Notes under the pieces: model-generated
What the model saw: the letters and a program-made list of their open reading frames with translations, nothing else
Databases searched by the model: none
Told to the model about the DNA's origin: nothing
Made by a program: the position numbers and the translations under genes
In this document: in pieces, positions 21,290 through 31,978 of the stretch
Position numbering within the stretch: position 1 is the stretch's first letter
Layout: the number at the start of each line of letters is the position of its first letter
Source: Typha latifolia
Lineage: Eukaryota > Streptophyta > Magnoliopsida > Poales > Typhaceae
Assembly (NCBI GenBank): GCA_019914945.1
Contig: CM034102.1
Coordinates: 6,313,501-6,377,500, forward strand
DNA: 64,000 nt
Direction of reading: 5' to 3'

Positions 21290-22425
21290 TTGAGCCGAGC
21301 TCGAGCTAGAAATGAGTCTATCATCAAGACTCATTCAAGCCGGATTGAGCCGAACCAAGCCAGATTGAGCCCAAGCCGAGCTAAAGAAGAAGAAGGAGGA
21401 GGAGGAGGAGGAGGATGGGAGATGAGGCACCATGGGGTGAGGCAGCGTGGCTGCCTACCGCTACCGAAGGAGGAGAAGGCGGCACCACGGCGGCTTGCCA
21501 GTGCCGAAGAAGAAGGAGGCGGGGCACCGCACAGCTTGCCACTATCGAAGGAGGAGGAGGTGGCACCGTGATGGCTTGCCGCTACCGAAGGAGGACGCGA
21601 CACCGTGACGACTTGTGGTTGTAGAAGAAGAAGAAGAAGAAGAAGAAGAAGAAGCAAGAGGAGGAGGAGGAGGAGGCAGCATAATGATGATAGCTTGGCG
21701 AAGGAGGACGAGGCGGTGATTTGGGGCTTGGGGTTTATCTGAACCCTTTTATACTGAGCCTGAGCGAGCCAAGCTGGATTGAGCCGAACCAAGCCAGATT
21801 GAGCCCAAGCCGAGCTAAAGAAGAAGAAGAAGGAGGAGGAGGAGGAGGAGGAGGGGAGGCGGGGCACTATGGGGTGAGGTACCGCGGCTGCTTTCTGCTA
21901 CCGAAGGAGGAGAAGGCGGCACCGCGGTGGCTTGCCACTGTCGAAGAAGAAGGAGGAGACGGGGCACCGCGACAGCTTGCCACTACCGAAGGAGGAGGAG
22001 GTGGCACTGCAACGGCTTACCGCTACCTAAGGAGGAGGTGACACCACGATGGCTTGCAGCTATAGAAGAAGAAGAAGAAGAAGAAGAAGAAGAAGAAGAA
22101 GAAGAAGAAGAAGAAGAAGAGAAAGAGGAGGAGGAGGAGGAGGAGGAGGAGTAGGAGGAGGAGGAGGAAGAGGAGGAGACAGCATAGTGGCGGCGGCTTG
22201 ACGAAGGAGGTCGAGGCGGTGATTTAGGGATTGGGGTTTATCTCAACCCTTTTATACTGAGCCTGAGCGAGCCGGCTCCTGCTCAGGCTCGGTTTGATAA
22301 CAATTCTGAGCTAATTTTAGCAGCTCGGGCTCGACTCAGCTCTGACTGAGCTGACCCGAACTTGACCTTCAGCCAAGCTGAGCCTAAGCCAAGCTCGAGC
22401 CGCTCGTCAAGCTTGACAGCCCTAA
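21290..22425 (+). repeat. GAGCC-rich element, tandemly duplicated, with GAA/GAG expansions
   Basis: Two copies of a block (about 21290-21720 and 21760-22270) share the order: GAGCCGAACCAAGCC, a purine GAA/GGA run, GCACCG..GCTTGCC repeats, then a second GAAGAA run (about 21626-21660 and 22066-22120). The right end, GAGCTTGACAGCCCTA-like, matches the end of the hAT-type MITE at 57200-57742. The inverted start (TACGGGTGTAAAC) of that family is not visible on the left, so it is truncated or rearranged. It interrupts the LINE between endonuclease and RT. Confidence 0.6.
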
Positions 22426-22599
22426 TCATGGAGACTGCGGAGAGATCCTCTTTGTGTTCTTATTCTTCTATTGCCTTGATCCTTCCTCTAAGATTCCCCG
22501 CGTGGCTCATGAACTAGGTTCTAAGCCACTTCGCCAAAGTTCTTATTTCTTCAAATAATGCCAGTCCTATGAGGTATGAATCCTTCCAAGCCATTTTGT

Positions 22600-23300
22600 A
22601 AGTGGGCAAAAAGGAGTCTAAGGTGGTCCACCAATTTTTGAATCGAAATATTTTGCACTTGAAAGTGGAAGAGTACATTGTTTAGAGGAGTAGCAAGTTG
22701 TGGTCACTTGATATAGCCGACAGATTGAGCTCTTTGGCATTCATGAAGATGGCGCAACAGGAAATGCTTGCAAGAACTCTATCCAGCCATTCCCTGATAA
22801 GGCAAAGTGTAAGTTGGGCCACTGAAGCCCAAGACCACCGATGAGGCAAATTTAATCCAACTGCAAACACATCAAGGCTATCGAAAGGAGGCTAGTCCTC
22901 TGTTGTGTATGTGCTTATGCAAGGCCAAATGAGGTTATTGGTAGAGTGATAGGGATCACCATAGGTCCTCCTAAGAACCTAGTTCAAATTCGGAGTGAAT
23001 CCACAAATTTGAGCTAAGATGGCACTAGCATAGAAGGACAAGACCTCTATCTGCACTGTCATCCCAAAGAAGCCAGAGCCCACCCGTGTGGCCCAACGAG
23101 GGAACAATGCAAGACTTGGTTAGGGAAGAGTAGAGATGCTTTCCAAGGATTTGGATTCCCTACACTTTATTTCCGAGAGAAACACAATGGTGGCATTGGT
23201 GTTGCAGAGGATGCTTGTCAGGTTACAAACTGTCATCGGGCCTTTGCACCCGCAACAATTCCTTGATAGGATCTTAATTTCTTGTCCTACGGAACCTTAG
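22600..23300 (-). pseudogene. LINE endonuclease remnant
   Basis: Minus-strand frames read IKILSRNCCGCKGP followed by ATIVFLSEIKC, the start of the apurinic-like endonuclease of plant L1 (usually ILSWNCRGAG and VFLMETK with its catalytic Glu). SDHNLLLL near 22690 corresponds to the conserved SDH..L block at the end of that domain. Shifts and stops lie between these pieces. Confidence 0.75.
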
Positions 23301-23772
23301 GCATTGTCACTGTGTTCATAGAACTTGGGAAATTTGTCTTCTCAAAGCATTATTAAGGTGAACCATGTGGTGATGAGCGTTTTGGACATAGAGTGAGATT
23401 TGTGGAAGCTTTTCTCTTCCTAGGGGAGCTGACCAAGGAATTCAAGTTGTCAATGGGATGACTTGGCTCAGCGCTTGCTTGCTTCACAACTAGGGATTTG
23501 CCCACAACTTTGGAGTCCTGCAGGCTTGTGGAGTAGCCTAGGTTTTCAATAGCCTAACTAGATAGGGGAGAACTAAGAATAGTGGTAGAATTCTCGACGC
23601 TTGCCCTAGTACCAGTTTGCACGATTTGAGGGGGTGTAATATTTGAGAGATTTGGTTTGGTATGATGAGCATGTAGATTACATGGAGTTAGTGGAGTTAC
23701 ATAGTCTGGTGGCAAAGCACAATAATGGTGGGAGGCTTAGGCAGACAACGAGGTTTTGTGATAGGGAACTTG

Positions 23773-24323
23773 TAGGGGTGAAAACGGATCAGATAGTGCT
23801 TAACCCATATCTGGATCCATATTTTTAGTCCAAATACGGATTTAGATACGGTTATTGGACGGATAGCAAAATTTAAAACCACATCCCAACTAAACGGATA
23901 CGGATAATTTTCGGATAGAGGATCAGATTTTAAACGAATATTAATTGAATTTAAAAGAATTATAATATTTTATTTAGATATAATTAATATAAAAATATTA
24001 AGAGTTTTACAACAAATAAACTTTTTGTATGTCAAATATGTAAAATTAGAGAAATTAATCTCTATAAATAATATATAATATATTATTAGTAACAATATTG
24101 ATATTTACTATTTAAATAAGCAAACTAAAAACTGTAAATCATTCAAAAAAATATGCGGGTAAACAGATATCCGTATTTGAATCCGTATTCGAATTTTTTT
24201 CAAAAATTCTATCCGTATCCGAATCCGTATCCGAATCGGATAGAAATTTTTTATCTAAATCTAATCCGAGTCGGATCAAATAGTGGGTCGGATCGGAGTT
24301 AATCCGACCCGTTTTCACCTCTA
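23773..24323 (+). mobile_element. non-autonomous hAT MITE, 551 bp, 8-bp target duplication
   Basis: Starts TAGGGGTGAAAACGG and ends CCGTTTTCACCTCTA, inverted repeats with one mismatch in the first 15 bases, flanked by GGAACTTG on both sides (23765-23772 and 24324-24331). The left end matches the inverted right end of the larger hAT element at 30594-35205, and the right end matches its inverted left end, including the runs of CCGTATCCGAAT-like words. It has no transposase and is a deletion derivative of that family. Confidence 0.9.
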
Positions 24324-24473
24324 GGAACTTGGGGTGCAAAAATGGTAGGAAGGAAAGGGCAGATAGCCATGAAGTGAGAGAAGGGTGGAGAAAGAGAGAG
24401 ACCAAGTGATATAGAGTGGGCGAGAGAGGGCCACAAAAGGAGGAAAGGAAGATCGTCTAGATGCCAAACTTGT

Positions 24474-25200
24474 AGTATTTATCTTTTTAGATAAAACACT
24501 GATAAGTTTATTATTTTACTAACAACTATAGTAAAATAAATTTATTTTAATATTAAATTTGAACGATATATTTTGATGAGAAAATGGTTGAAAGAGAACT
24601 CATTTGGTCAAAGAAAGAAAACCCTATGCAATCTATTATTACAATAAAGGTATATTAATCCCATGTAGTATCTAGAAACCAATTTCAGAAAAATCAAACT
24701 AATCGAATAAAAGGTATCTAGAAGAATTATTCTCCACCAATTCTTTCCAACTGACTTCCTCCCTCCATGTCTTTTAGTTCAATTGTGACAGAAAGACGTT
24801 ATTAAAAAGGTTCATATAATGTAAACCCCCACGGATTGGATTTGAATATGTATATATATAACTCATTGTTATGTTACTTTTGTAAAATAAAATCATAAAA
24901 TTTGCATTAAAGTTCTTGGTTTTCGTTTGATGGATTCGTTTTGGAAGTGTATTGGAAGAACATCAGTTGCACACACGAACTCGAAATAGTTATCAATTTT
25001 CTTTTTTCTTTCTTTTGCTTAGTCAAAGATTAGGGATTAGGGATGACATCAGTAGAGAAATATAAATTGTTTTCGTTTGTGAAACCATGAAAGCATCTCT
25101 TCAGGCCCACATAGTTGGCCACGTAACATAATCCACATTCACTCTTCAATCAATAATCCATTTCCTTTTTCTTAACCTAATCCCTCCCATTTCCACCTCT
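24474..25200. other. AT-rich spacer upstream of the small gene
   Basis: No gene or clear element. The stretch 24466-24570 is an approximate inverted match of 17505-17660, the other flank of the LINE, meaning the LINE may have entered a pre-existing inverted or repeated target. CT-rich and CACACA tracts lead into the promoter region after 25180. Confidence 0.5.
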
Positions 25201-25215
25201 CACTCTCACACACAC

Positions 25216-25223
25216 TATAAATA
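25216..25223 (+). promoter_or_regulatory. TATA box of the MEGLIPFV gene
   Basis: TATAAATA sits about 123 bp upstream of the ATG at 25339, after a pyrimidine-rich region and before a CT-rich leader. This would place the start of transcription near 25247, giving a leader of about 90 bases. This is a classic spacing for a plant RNA polymerase II promoter. Confidence 0.7.
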
Positions 25224-25338
25224 CATTTAACCCCTTTTCCTGCTGCCTCTTCCATTTCTAGCCCAATCTCTGATTCCAAGACCAAAATACGCACAAATAT
25301 TTAGGGATATAGAGAGAGAAGAAGAAGGTTGTACGAAA

Positions 25339-25626
25339 ATGGAGGGCCTGATCCCGTTCGTGATACACGCGATCAAGAAAAGCCGGCGGCGAAGCCGGTA
25401 CCGCTGCCTCTCGAGTAGGTCCCAGGGCGAGGGGAACAGGAAGCCGCTCGCCGATTGGGGTATGGACGACGGGTCGTCCCATCACCGCCGCACCAGATCC
25501 GAGTTCCCCGCTGTCGGCTCCGACTACTTCTCTTCGGATCCGCCGCGCATCGGGCCGTCTCGGAGCCTGAGGGACGACGCGATCCGCTCCTTTGCGCCGA
25601 CGGGAGAGGCTCACGTCCGCAAGTGA
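25339..25626 (+). CDS. small plant protein of unknown function (MEGLIPFV type)
   Basis: A 95-residue single-exon frame. It opens MEGLIPFVIHAIKKSRRR, which matches my memory of a family of short, uncharacterised plant proteins starting MEGLIPFVYKAI; that recall could not be checked here. Visible features are a short hydrophobic N-terminus, a basic KKSRRRSRYR stretch at residues 13-22, then a polar Ser/Arg/Asp-rich tail with no membrane segment. The upstream TATA box, CT-rich leader and a purine context before the ATG support it as a real gene, as does much higher GC (about 60 percent) than its surroundings. Function is unknown; a role should not be assumed from its neighbours, which are transposons. 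Confidence 0.75.
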   Translation: MEGLIPFVIHAIKKSRRRSRYRCLSSRSQGEGNRKPLADWGMDDGSSHHRRTRSEFPAVGSDYFSSDPPRIGPSRSLRDDAIRSFAPTGEAHVRK

Positions 25627-25639
25627 TCCGATCCGATCC

Positions 25640-26390
25640 GATAAGGCTCTCTCGTACTGGATTGTTTTTCGTAATTATGGTCTCGAGTGAAATGTACAAA
25701 GAATATTATCTCTAATTTCATGCTTCCTTATATGTTTTCCGCAAATTTTAGTAGTAATATAAATTGAATCCTGTTAGAAATTAGAAATGTTCGGTGATTT
25801 TTGGATGGTGGTTGAGATGCTTATTAGTCAACCGTTTGGATGATCTTTAATCGTCCCGACTCGTCTTTGGTTGGTGCAAAAGCTATAGAATTCCATAAAT
25901 GGCTCTAGTTTTCGTCACTTCTGTGCGACTTGTCTCTAGAATTAGATTGAAATTATCTAACTGGTTAATAGTAAACGTTAACAATAAAAAATCAGTGAAG
26001 TATAAGATGATTGCATACAATTATGCAAAACGGCTGGTAATTGGGAAATGGACAAAATGGTACACGTGGCCCATGTGCTACATGTGTAGCCATTCTCCGT
26101 GAGTCCTGTCTCTTCTAAACAAGCCCACCTTTGAATTCTGACTCTTCTAAACAAGCTCACATTATTGACGAGGGACATCTAGCGGAAAAGAAACTCCGAT
26201 TCATTTCCTGTATACCTGAGGAGCGAAAAGGACTTCTTTTGCCGCCATTCCATCCATCTCTTTGTATTTCAGAATAGATTTATTGTGATATTTAACTATT
26301 ATTCTATAATAAAGAGTTGATGCTCTCATTCCTTGCAAGCCACACTGTTCTGCCTTGAATTCCCACTTCTTGTTGATGCTCTTTTCTTGG
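25640..26390. other. 3' flank of the small gene, nothing else recognised
   Basis: Contains the likely 3' untranslated region and polyadenylation area of the small gene (for example AATATAAATTG near 25757). No further reading frame with recognisable motifs was found. Confidence 0.5.
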
Positions 26391-26942
26391 CTCTACTCGG
26401 ACATGCTAAGAAATGACCATGGCCCTCGAATAAGGCTATCGAGGCGTCGAATCCTCGTAATCCTTCTACTCCTTGGAATCATCCACCAGCGGCTTGGGTT
26501 GGTGTTAGTGTAGATTGTTTTGGTGTTAGTGTAGATTGTTGCCCATCTCTCTGGATACCTTGTTGCTAGAGTGGGTAGCAATGGCTCCCTTGGTGGTGGT
26601 GTACGTCTCGGTGATACTCCGTCACGTAGTGGTGGAGGTGGTGGGGTTTCTAATGCCACTGGATATAGTTGTGAGCTGATATGGCTTGCATCAATGTCTT
26701 GATCCTGCCTAGCTTATTACGATGTAGAAATGATGCTTGTGATTCCATAAATGAAGCTTGCATTGTGCTCGCCATCTAGATTAGATCCATGATCCATGTG
26801 CCTTGGATGGTAAAGCAATCCTCAAAGAGTTGGGACTTGGATCAATCTCCTTGAGACCTGCCGCTTAGGCCATTGTGAAGGTGCCTTTTTGTGGATGTGA
26901 AACCATGAATTGAGTGGTAGGCATTGTAGTAGGAGCAACGGT
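26390..26942 (-). pseudogene. gag-like remnant of an LTR element of the R1 family
   Basis: Reading the minus strand from the primer site at 26955, the sequence is noncoding leader, then a Pro-rich frame (ALETPPPPPLRDG, then PTLATRYPERW, 26659-26393). The position after LTR and primer site fits a gag start, but I see no diagnostic capsid motif. An exact duplication of about 21 bp (TGGTGTTAGTGTAGATTGTT, near 26500 and 26521) lies within it. Confidence 0.45.
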
Positions 26943-27370
26943 GGCTCTCATACCACTTGATATATTGATATATTCCAGACCTCAATAATAGGTGGTAGTG
27001 GTGGTGGATGCAACAAGGCAGCGATAGTAGGCAGTGCAGTTCAGGGTAATTAATAGTAATGGCTGGAGGATGGTGGTGCAACGTGGTGATGATAGGTTGG
27101 AGCTAAGAGAGGTGTTAGGTTTTTATTATTGGCAATTATGAACAAAATATTCTAAGTATTTTTATACAGTAAGTGTGTTTTTGCGCGCGTTCAAACGCAG
27201 CCTTAGCCGTTCGAACGCAACCTATGGAAATCAAGCCACCGCATTCAAACGCACTTCGGCTCGTTCGAACGCACCTGAGATCAAGTCAGGCCGTTCGAAC
27301 GCACCCGGGCTGCGTTTGAATGCACCCGGGCCGTGTTCGAACGAACCTACGAAGTTTGCAATTTTTGGAC
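26943..27370 (-). repeat. partial LTR and tRNA-iMet primer site (R1 copy 3)
   Basis: On the minus strand the LTR ends ATATATCA at 26958, then AG, then TGGTATGAGAGCC (26955-26943), a tRNA-iMet site with one mismatch. Upstream it has the same TTCGAA-palindrome cluster (27180-27350) and the AATTGCCAATAATAAAAACC block seen in the other two copies. The LTR's outer start was not found, so the copy is truncated or continues in diverged form toward 27860. Confidence 0.65.
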
Positions 27371-28008
27371 TTTCATGAGTTCGGATAAGACTTGGATTTG
27401 GCTCTATCTTGGAGATCTTATATAAGTATAGTGATACCCTAACTCTAGGGTGGTTGGTTGAAGCAATTTGAATGTCAACTCTTGAGGCTATATCATTTCT
27501 TCAACCAATAAGGTCATACTATTCTACAAAGCTTAATCTTTTGTCTTAAGGGCTATCTAGACGAAAGATCAATCTCAAGGGCTACTGAGATTGGATATCA
27601 ATCACGATAAGTGGTGAATCATAGGTTCTAGCGAGCAAGACTGAGAGGAACAAATTCGTTTGGATCGACGGGTTGTTTTATGAGTCAGTCTTGTAACTGC
27701 TACTATTCTAGTGATTGGTTTTGATCTGAGTTTGGGTCTGTGGTTTTTTTCCATTTGAATTTTTTCATGTTAAAATCTTGGCGTTCATCTCTGCTTTCAT
27801 TTTTTAATATTTCTTCCAATTTTATTTAAGCAAACGAGTGATATCATTATTTAGGGTTTAGATACTTGCGTGTGTCTAGGTGTTTTTTTAAGGGAAAAAG
27901 GAGGGAGGAGTTAGTCAGCCCTAAAGGTCTAGAGGTATCGATAGGAGGAGGAGGGAGGAAGGCTAGTTGGCATTGTGGGCAACGACTAGAGTTTAAGGGA
28001 GGTGGGGC

Positions 28009-28047
<39 letters not shown>

Positions 28048-28299
28048 GAACCAAATGATAATTCTTGAATAAACTTAACCTGGTTGCCCTCCACATTTAA
28101 ATAGGGGCTGATCAACTTGACTAGACCCACTAACTAATTGACTCATTTAATTAACAAGCAAAATAATTAATGACTAATATGAAATAAGAAATGATGTAGA
28201 CTAAGATAAATGACTCGATGATCTAGTGAACTCAATATCTCTGCGAGGTGATATGATCAGGCCTCGATCACATCAGCTAGTGAAGCCCAAGTTTATGCT
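27371..28299. repeat. LTR-like debris with GA microsatellite
   Basis: 27880-28130 resembles the middle of the R1 LTR (GGGAGGAG..., then GGTTGCCCTCCACA), with a (GA)n run at 28008-28048. 27371-27870 looks leader-like (TTATATAAGTATAG near 27419) but has no defined ends. Probably pieces of one or two further R1-related LTRs. No host gene seen. Confidence 0.4.
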
Positions 28300-28550
28300 A
28301 AATGAGCACTCCCACCATTATCTACTACGAGAAAGCAGTATTTTTGAGTCACTACCAGAATGCTATTCATGGGGAAGCCCATGCTTTTTTGATGGCTTTG
28401 AAAGAAGTACATACTCAAGCTAAAGATAATAGAGATGTTGAATCTTTTGCGATTGTCAAGAAGTTGTGCTAGTGGTCAATGGACTGTCTCATAGTATTGA
28501 TTGGGACAAGCCCAACATATAGCTCTTCCCTTAAGGTATCTTTATTTCAG
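28300..28550 (+). pseudogene. LINE RNase H-like fragment
   Basis: One frame reads AIHGEAHAFLMALKEVHTQAKDN, followed in pieces by DVESF and WSMDCLIV and then TSPTYSS. This corresponds to the C-terminal RNase H-like domain of plant LINEs, with the Glu of AEA..ALKEAL kept. The fragment has no visible poly(A) or target duplication, and ends in AT-rich DNA. Confidence 0.5.
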
Positions 28551-29438
28551 AAATAAGTTATTTGTAGAATATGTATTCCTCTTTGTTATTCTCAAAATAA
28601 AGTATTTATTTTATAAATAACTATTCTTATGTTCACTTATATTCTTGTATAATATTATAATAATTATCTTTAATGTGATATAAAGTGAAAAAAATATTAG
28701 AACTCTAACTTTGATTATATGTTGGTTTTGTAGTAATATGCTAAGGGAATTTTTCTCATTCTCCATATCCCACTTGCAGCAAGAGGAGGATACAGGATTA
28801 GATTCTCTGCCGCTAGGTAACTTGGCAATTATCAATGCTAGAAATTTACTTTGCAAGGTTGAATCTGAAAACCTAAGAACAAATTCTCTTGTGCTTTGGA
28901 GTTCTCTTTTGGAATTTAATATGAAATGTGTTTTTCACTATTATCATTCCATTTAGGGGTTTTCTGGTTGTTTCAACGTGAGAGTGAGGATATTTTTTGG
29001 GCAAATTATAGTTTATCTGTTTAACTCAAATTTAACTTACCCCATTATATTTTAAACTTAAGCATTTAATTTCTTTAGTCTAAGACCTAATTATAACCAT
29101 TAGAATTTTCATCCAAGAAACAATGATGTCTCATTACCTCTAATATTTCTCGCCATAAATAAATTAAAAAAATGATTAAACTATCTTTACCATCTTAAAA
29201 TTGTAATATAGTTTTGTGTGAATAATTAAGTCTTTTTACATCATAGTTAATAGTTGACTAATGATTGCAACTTGGTTTGTGCGAATTAAATTCTTTAGTT
29301 TGAATTATACGGAGGCAAATAAGAGTCGGGTCAAATTAGTTGTAAATTGCAATTTCCTCATATTTCTTATATGTATCAACTCATTCAAGAGTTAAGTATT
29401 TAACGGAAGTAGTTAGTTTGCCAAAAGGTACCAGTAAG
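28551..29438. other. AT-rich spacer, nothing recognised
   Basis: No conserved frame or terminal repeats. A 81-codon frame at 28711-28956 has no recognisable motif and is probably chance. Confidence 0.5.
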
Positions 29439-30576
29439 TCTGGCAGACACCGATATCAATGTTCCTATGTGCAATCTGGAAGGCACTTGGATTTGGAAGC
29501 TCCACCCTACTGGCTATTCCTCGTCTAAGTCTGCTTATAGATTTTTTAAGTTTCCTCTTGAGCTCCTAATCATTGGGACTGTTGGAGAAAATCTGGTCAC
29601 TTTTGGTTCGCCCAAAATAAAAAAAATTATGAAAAATGGCTTGGGGCCACCTACTGACCAAGTCTATTTATCTCACATCAAGATTGAGAAAGACAATAAG
29701 TGCCCTATTTGCTCTAATACAACAAAAATTGTTGACCATCTCTTCTTCGAGTGCGAAATGGCCTCATCCCTCTGGGACCTTTTGAAATCACACCTCAATA
29801 ATAATGTCAGTCTTGAAGAGAGATGGTCGAATAGTTTTTTGTTGCGGTTGGGTAATGGGTTATCTGATCCGGATAAAGCTTGGGTTTAAGGCTGTTGTGT
29901 GGTACTCCTGTGGCAAATTTGGAAGATGAGAAACAAAATTATCCTCTTCGATGAAATGGAAGAAACCTGTAGGGTATGGAATCGAATTGTCTTGCTTGAT
30001 AATGAATATCATTATAACATATATGTCGAAAAGATGAAGCCTAACTCCTCCTCTACATCTGCTCAATGGGACCCTCCACCCCTTGGATGGGTCAAAGCCA
30101 ATTGTGATAGCTTTTTGTGAATAGAGTAGAAGTGGGTGGGGCCTACTTCATACTCTGACAGGCTGATGGTTGTCCTATTCTTGCAAGGTGCCTATGTGGG
30201 CCACATAAATCGACGCTCATTACCGAAGCCACAACAATGAAAGAAGCCCTAATATGTATTGTGCAGAGCGGATATTCCAAAGTCTAGCTTAAGTTTAACT
30301 CAAAGATTCTGCAAAATTGTAGTCTTTAAAAACCTAACTAGCAATTTTGAAAATTACAAAGTTACTTACATACCTCATCAAGCTAATCTAGCTGTAGATT
30401 GGCTTGCAAAAAGAGGAAGAAGCCTTGGCTTCGGGTATATTTGGGACGAGAGTTTTTTTTCTAAACTTGTTCAAATTTTGGTCTCCGATTCTAATAGAGA
30501 CTTTTGTAAGTAGTTACCAACTTAATATAAAATTGCTCTTTTTATCAAAAAATAAAAAAAAACTCTGGCAGACACC
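29439..30576 (+). mobile_element. 5'-truncated LINE with 13-bp target duplication
   Basis: TCTGGCAGACACC occurs at 29439-29451 and again at 30564-30576. Between them lies a LINE 3' end: the zf-RVT part (WIWKLHPTGYSSSKSAYRFF, then CPICSNTTKIVDHLFFEC, with the Cys/His spacing kept) and an RNase H-like end (PPPLGWVKANCDSF, then YIPHQANLAVDWLAKRGR). An A-rich tail (AAAAAATAAAAAAAAAC) ends at the right duplication. Truncation at the 5' end and a 3' A tail are normal for L1-type insertion. Stops and shifts (for example at 29887 and 30118) make it inactive. Confidence 0.92.
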
Positions 30577-31473
30577 AAATCATGGGGATCGATTAGGGGT
30601 GAAAATGGGTCGGATTAAGTCTGACCCGACCCGCTATCCGATCCGGATCGGATTTGATACGGATAGGAAAATCCTATCTGATCCGGATTCGGATACGGAT
30701 ACGGATAGCTATTTCCAAAAATGTCCAAATCCGAATCCGGATACGGATAGCCTTTTAAAAAAATTCGGATTTGGATACGGATACGGGTATAGTTGATTTT
30801 ATCGGAAACGAATTCGGATAACAGATATCCTTTTACCCGCTTAATAAATACCCAACTAAAGTTACTAAACCCTACCCTCTATCTCTCATCTACTCACCAT
30901 CTCCCCTAAATCTCCATCGCCCTCACTGCTCGCCGCGGCGCCGCCTCCATCTAAAGACTAAAATCCACATCGCCCTCACCCGTTTTCACCGCCTCCCTCC
31001 TCCAGCCCTCCCTCGTCGAACTCGGCTCTCCTCCACCGGCCCTCCCTCGTCGACCTCGGCTCTCCTCCACCAGCCTCACTCCATGGGTCCTCGATCCATC
31101 GCCATCACCGCCCGCCGCCTCCATCTAAAATCTATCATCGCCATCACCGCCCTCCCTCCTCCAGCCCTCCCTCATCGAGCTCGGCCCTCCTCCACCGGCC
31201 CTCCCTCCACTCCACCAATTAGGTACTATCTATCATTCATAGCCATTTTATTTTTTACTATCAGATAATTGATCATCTGTTTTACTATCACATGCAAAGA
31301 TATGTTAATCAGGGATAGGATATGAATATGTGATGCATACATAGCAACAAATTACAAATGTGATCATGTGATGCATATGACAATGTGATGTGATGAATGA
31401 ATTGGCATATGATGCATATTCTGTTACAGATATGATGCATACATTATGTATGCATATTCTGTTACAGATGTGA

Positions 31474-31556
31474 TGCATTGTCATATGTATCATACATCTG
31501 TTGCTATGTATGATACATAGCAACAGATGTGATCATGTGATGCATATGACAATGCA
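31474..31556. repeat. near-perfect hairpin inside the hAT element
   Basis: The central arms 31494-31511 and 31513-31530 (ACATCTGTTGCTATGTAT and its complement) pair perfectly with a one-base centre. Similarity extends outward to TGCATTGTCATATG at 31474 and its complement near 31556. The surrounding 31309-31470 carries more TGATGCATAT/ATGTGATC words in both orientations. It lies between the GC-rich leader and the transposase start, possibly in an intron. Confidence 0.85.
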
Positions 31557-31978
31557 TAGTTGCGTATGATGATAATGTTTATGAAGTTAATTTAATTAAT
31601 TCATTTATATTACAGTAAGAGCATAATTTAATTTTTCTTGGAAATTCTTGTCTATCTGTGCAATTATAAAATAGTGTATTGCTGGAAGAGGAGAGATTTA
31701 CTTCAAAAATATTTTATATTGTTACTTGCTGTCACCTTATTACAGATAGAAGCCACATTTTCATGACTCCTTGACTAAATTGCCTCTATTTGCACATTTT
31801 GCAGCTAGTTTTTTTCTCTCCTCTCTTGTCTGATATTTTTGCAACTTGGAAGAATAATTAGTTTTCAAAAATTATTAGACTGATAAGAATATTTTTGTAT
31901 TTAATGTATTCTCTCTTTTATGCTTTGACCTTTAATGTTTTAGCTATAATTAGTTTTAATATCTATGTTTAGGAGTCA

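Larger units (their letters stand above)
17646..24473 (-). mobile_element. LINE (L1 type) with 15-bp target duplication and nested insertions
   Basis: A perfect 15-bp direct repeat, AGATGCCAAACTTGT, lies at 17646-17660 and 24459-24473. Between them, on the minus strand, are L1-type parts in order: endonuclease (about 23300-22600), reverse transcriptase (21270-20430) and a Cys/His zf-RVT-like end (19413-18850). The 3' side (left on the plus strand) is AT-rich, as expected after target-primed reverse transcription. The 6.8-kb span includes later insertions at 18137-18794, 19414-20418, about 21290-22425 and 23773-24323, so the LINE itself is roughly 4 kb. All frames are broken. Confidence 0.85.

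Noticed and set aside
21331..22154. A 178-codon minus-strand frame and several plus-strand frames
   Set aside because: They read through GAA/GAG expansions and MITE repeats in a LINE. The mixed low-complexity sequence shows no domain.
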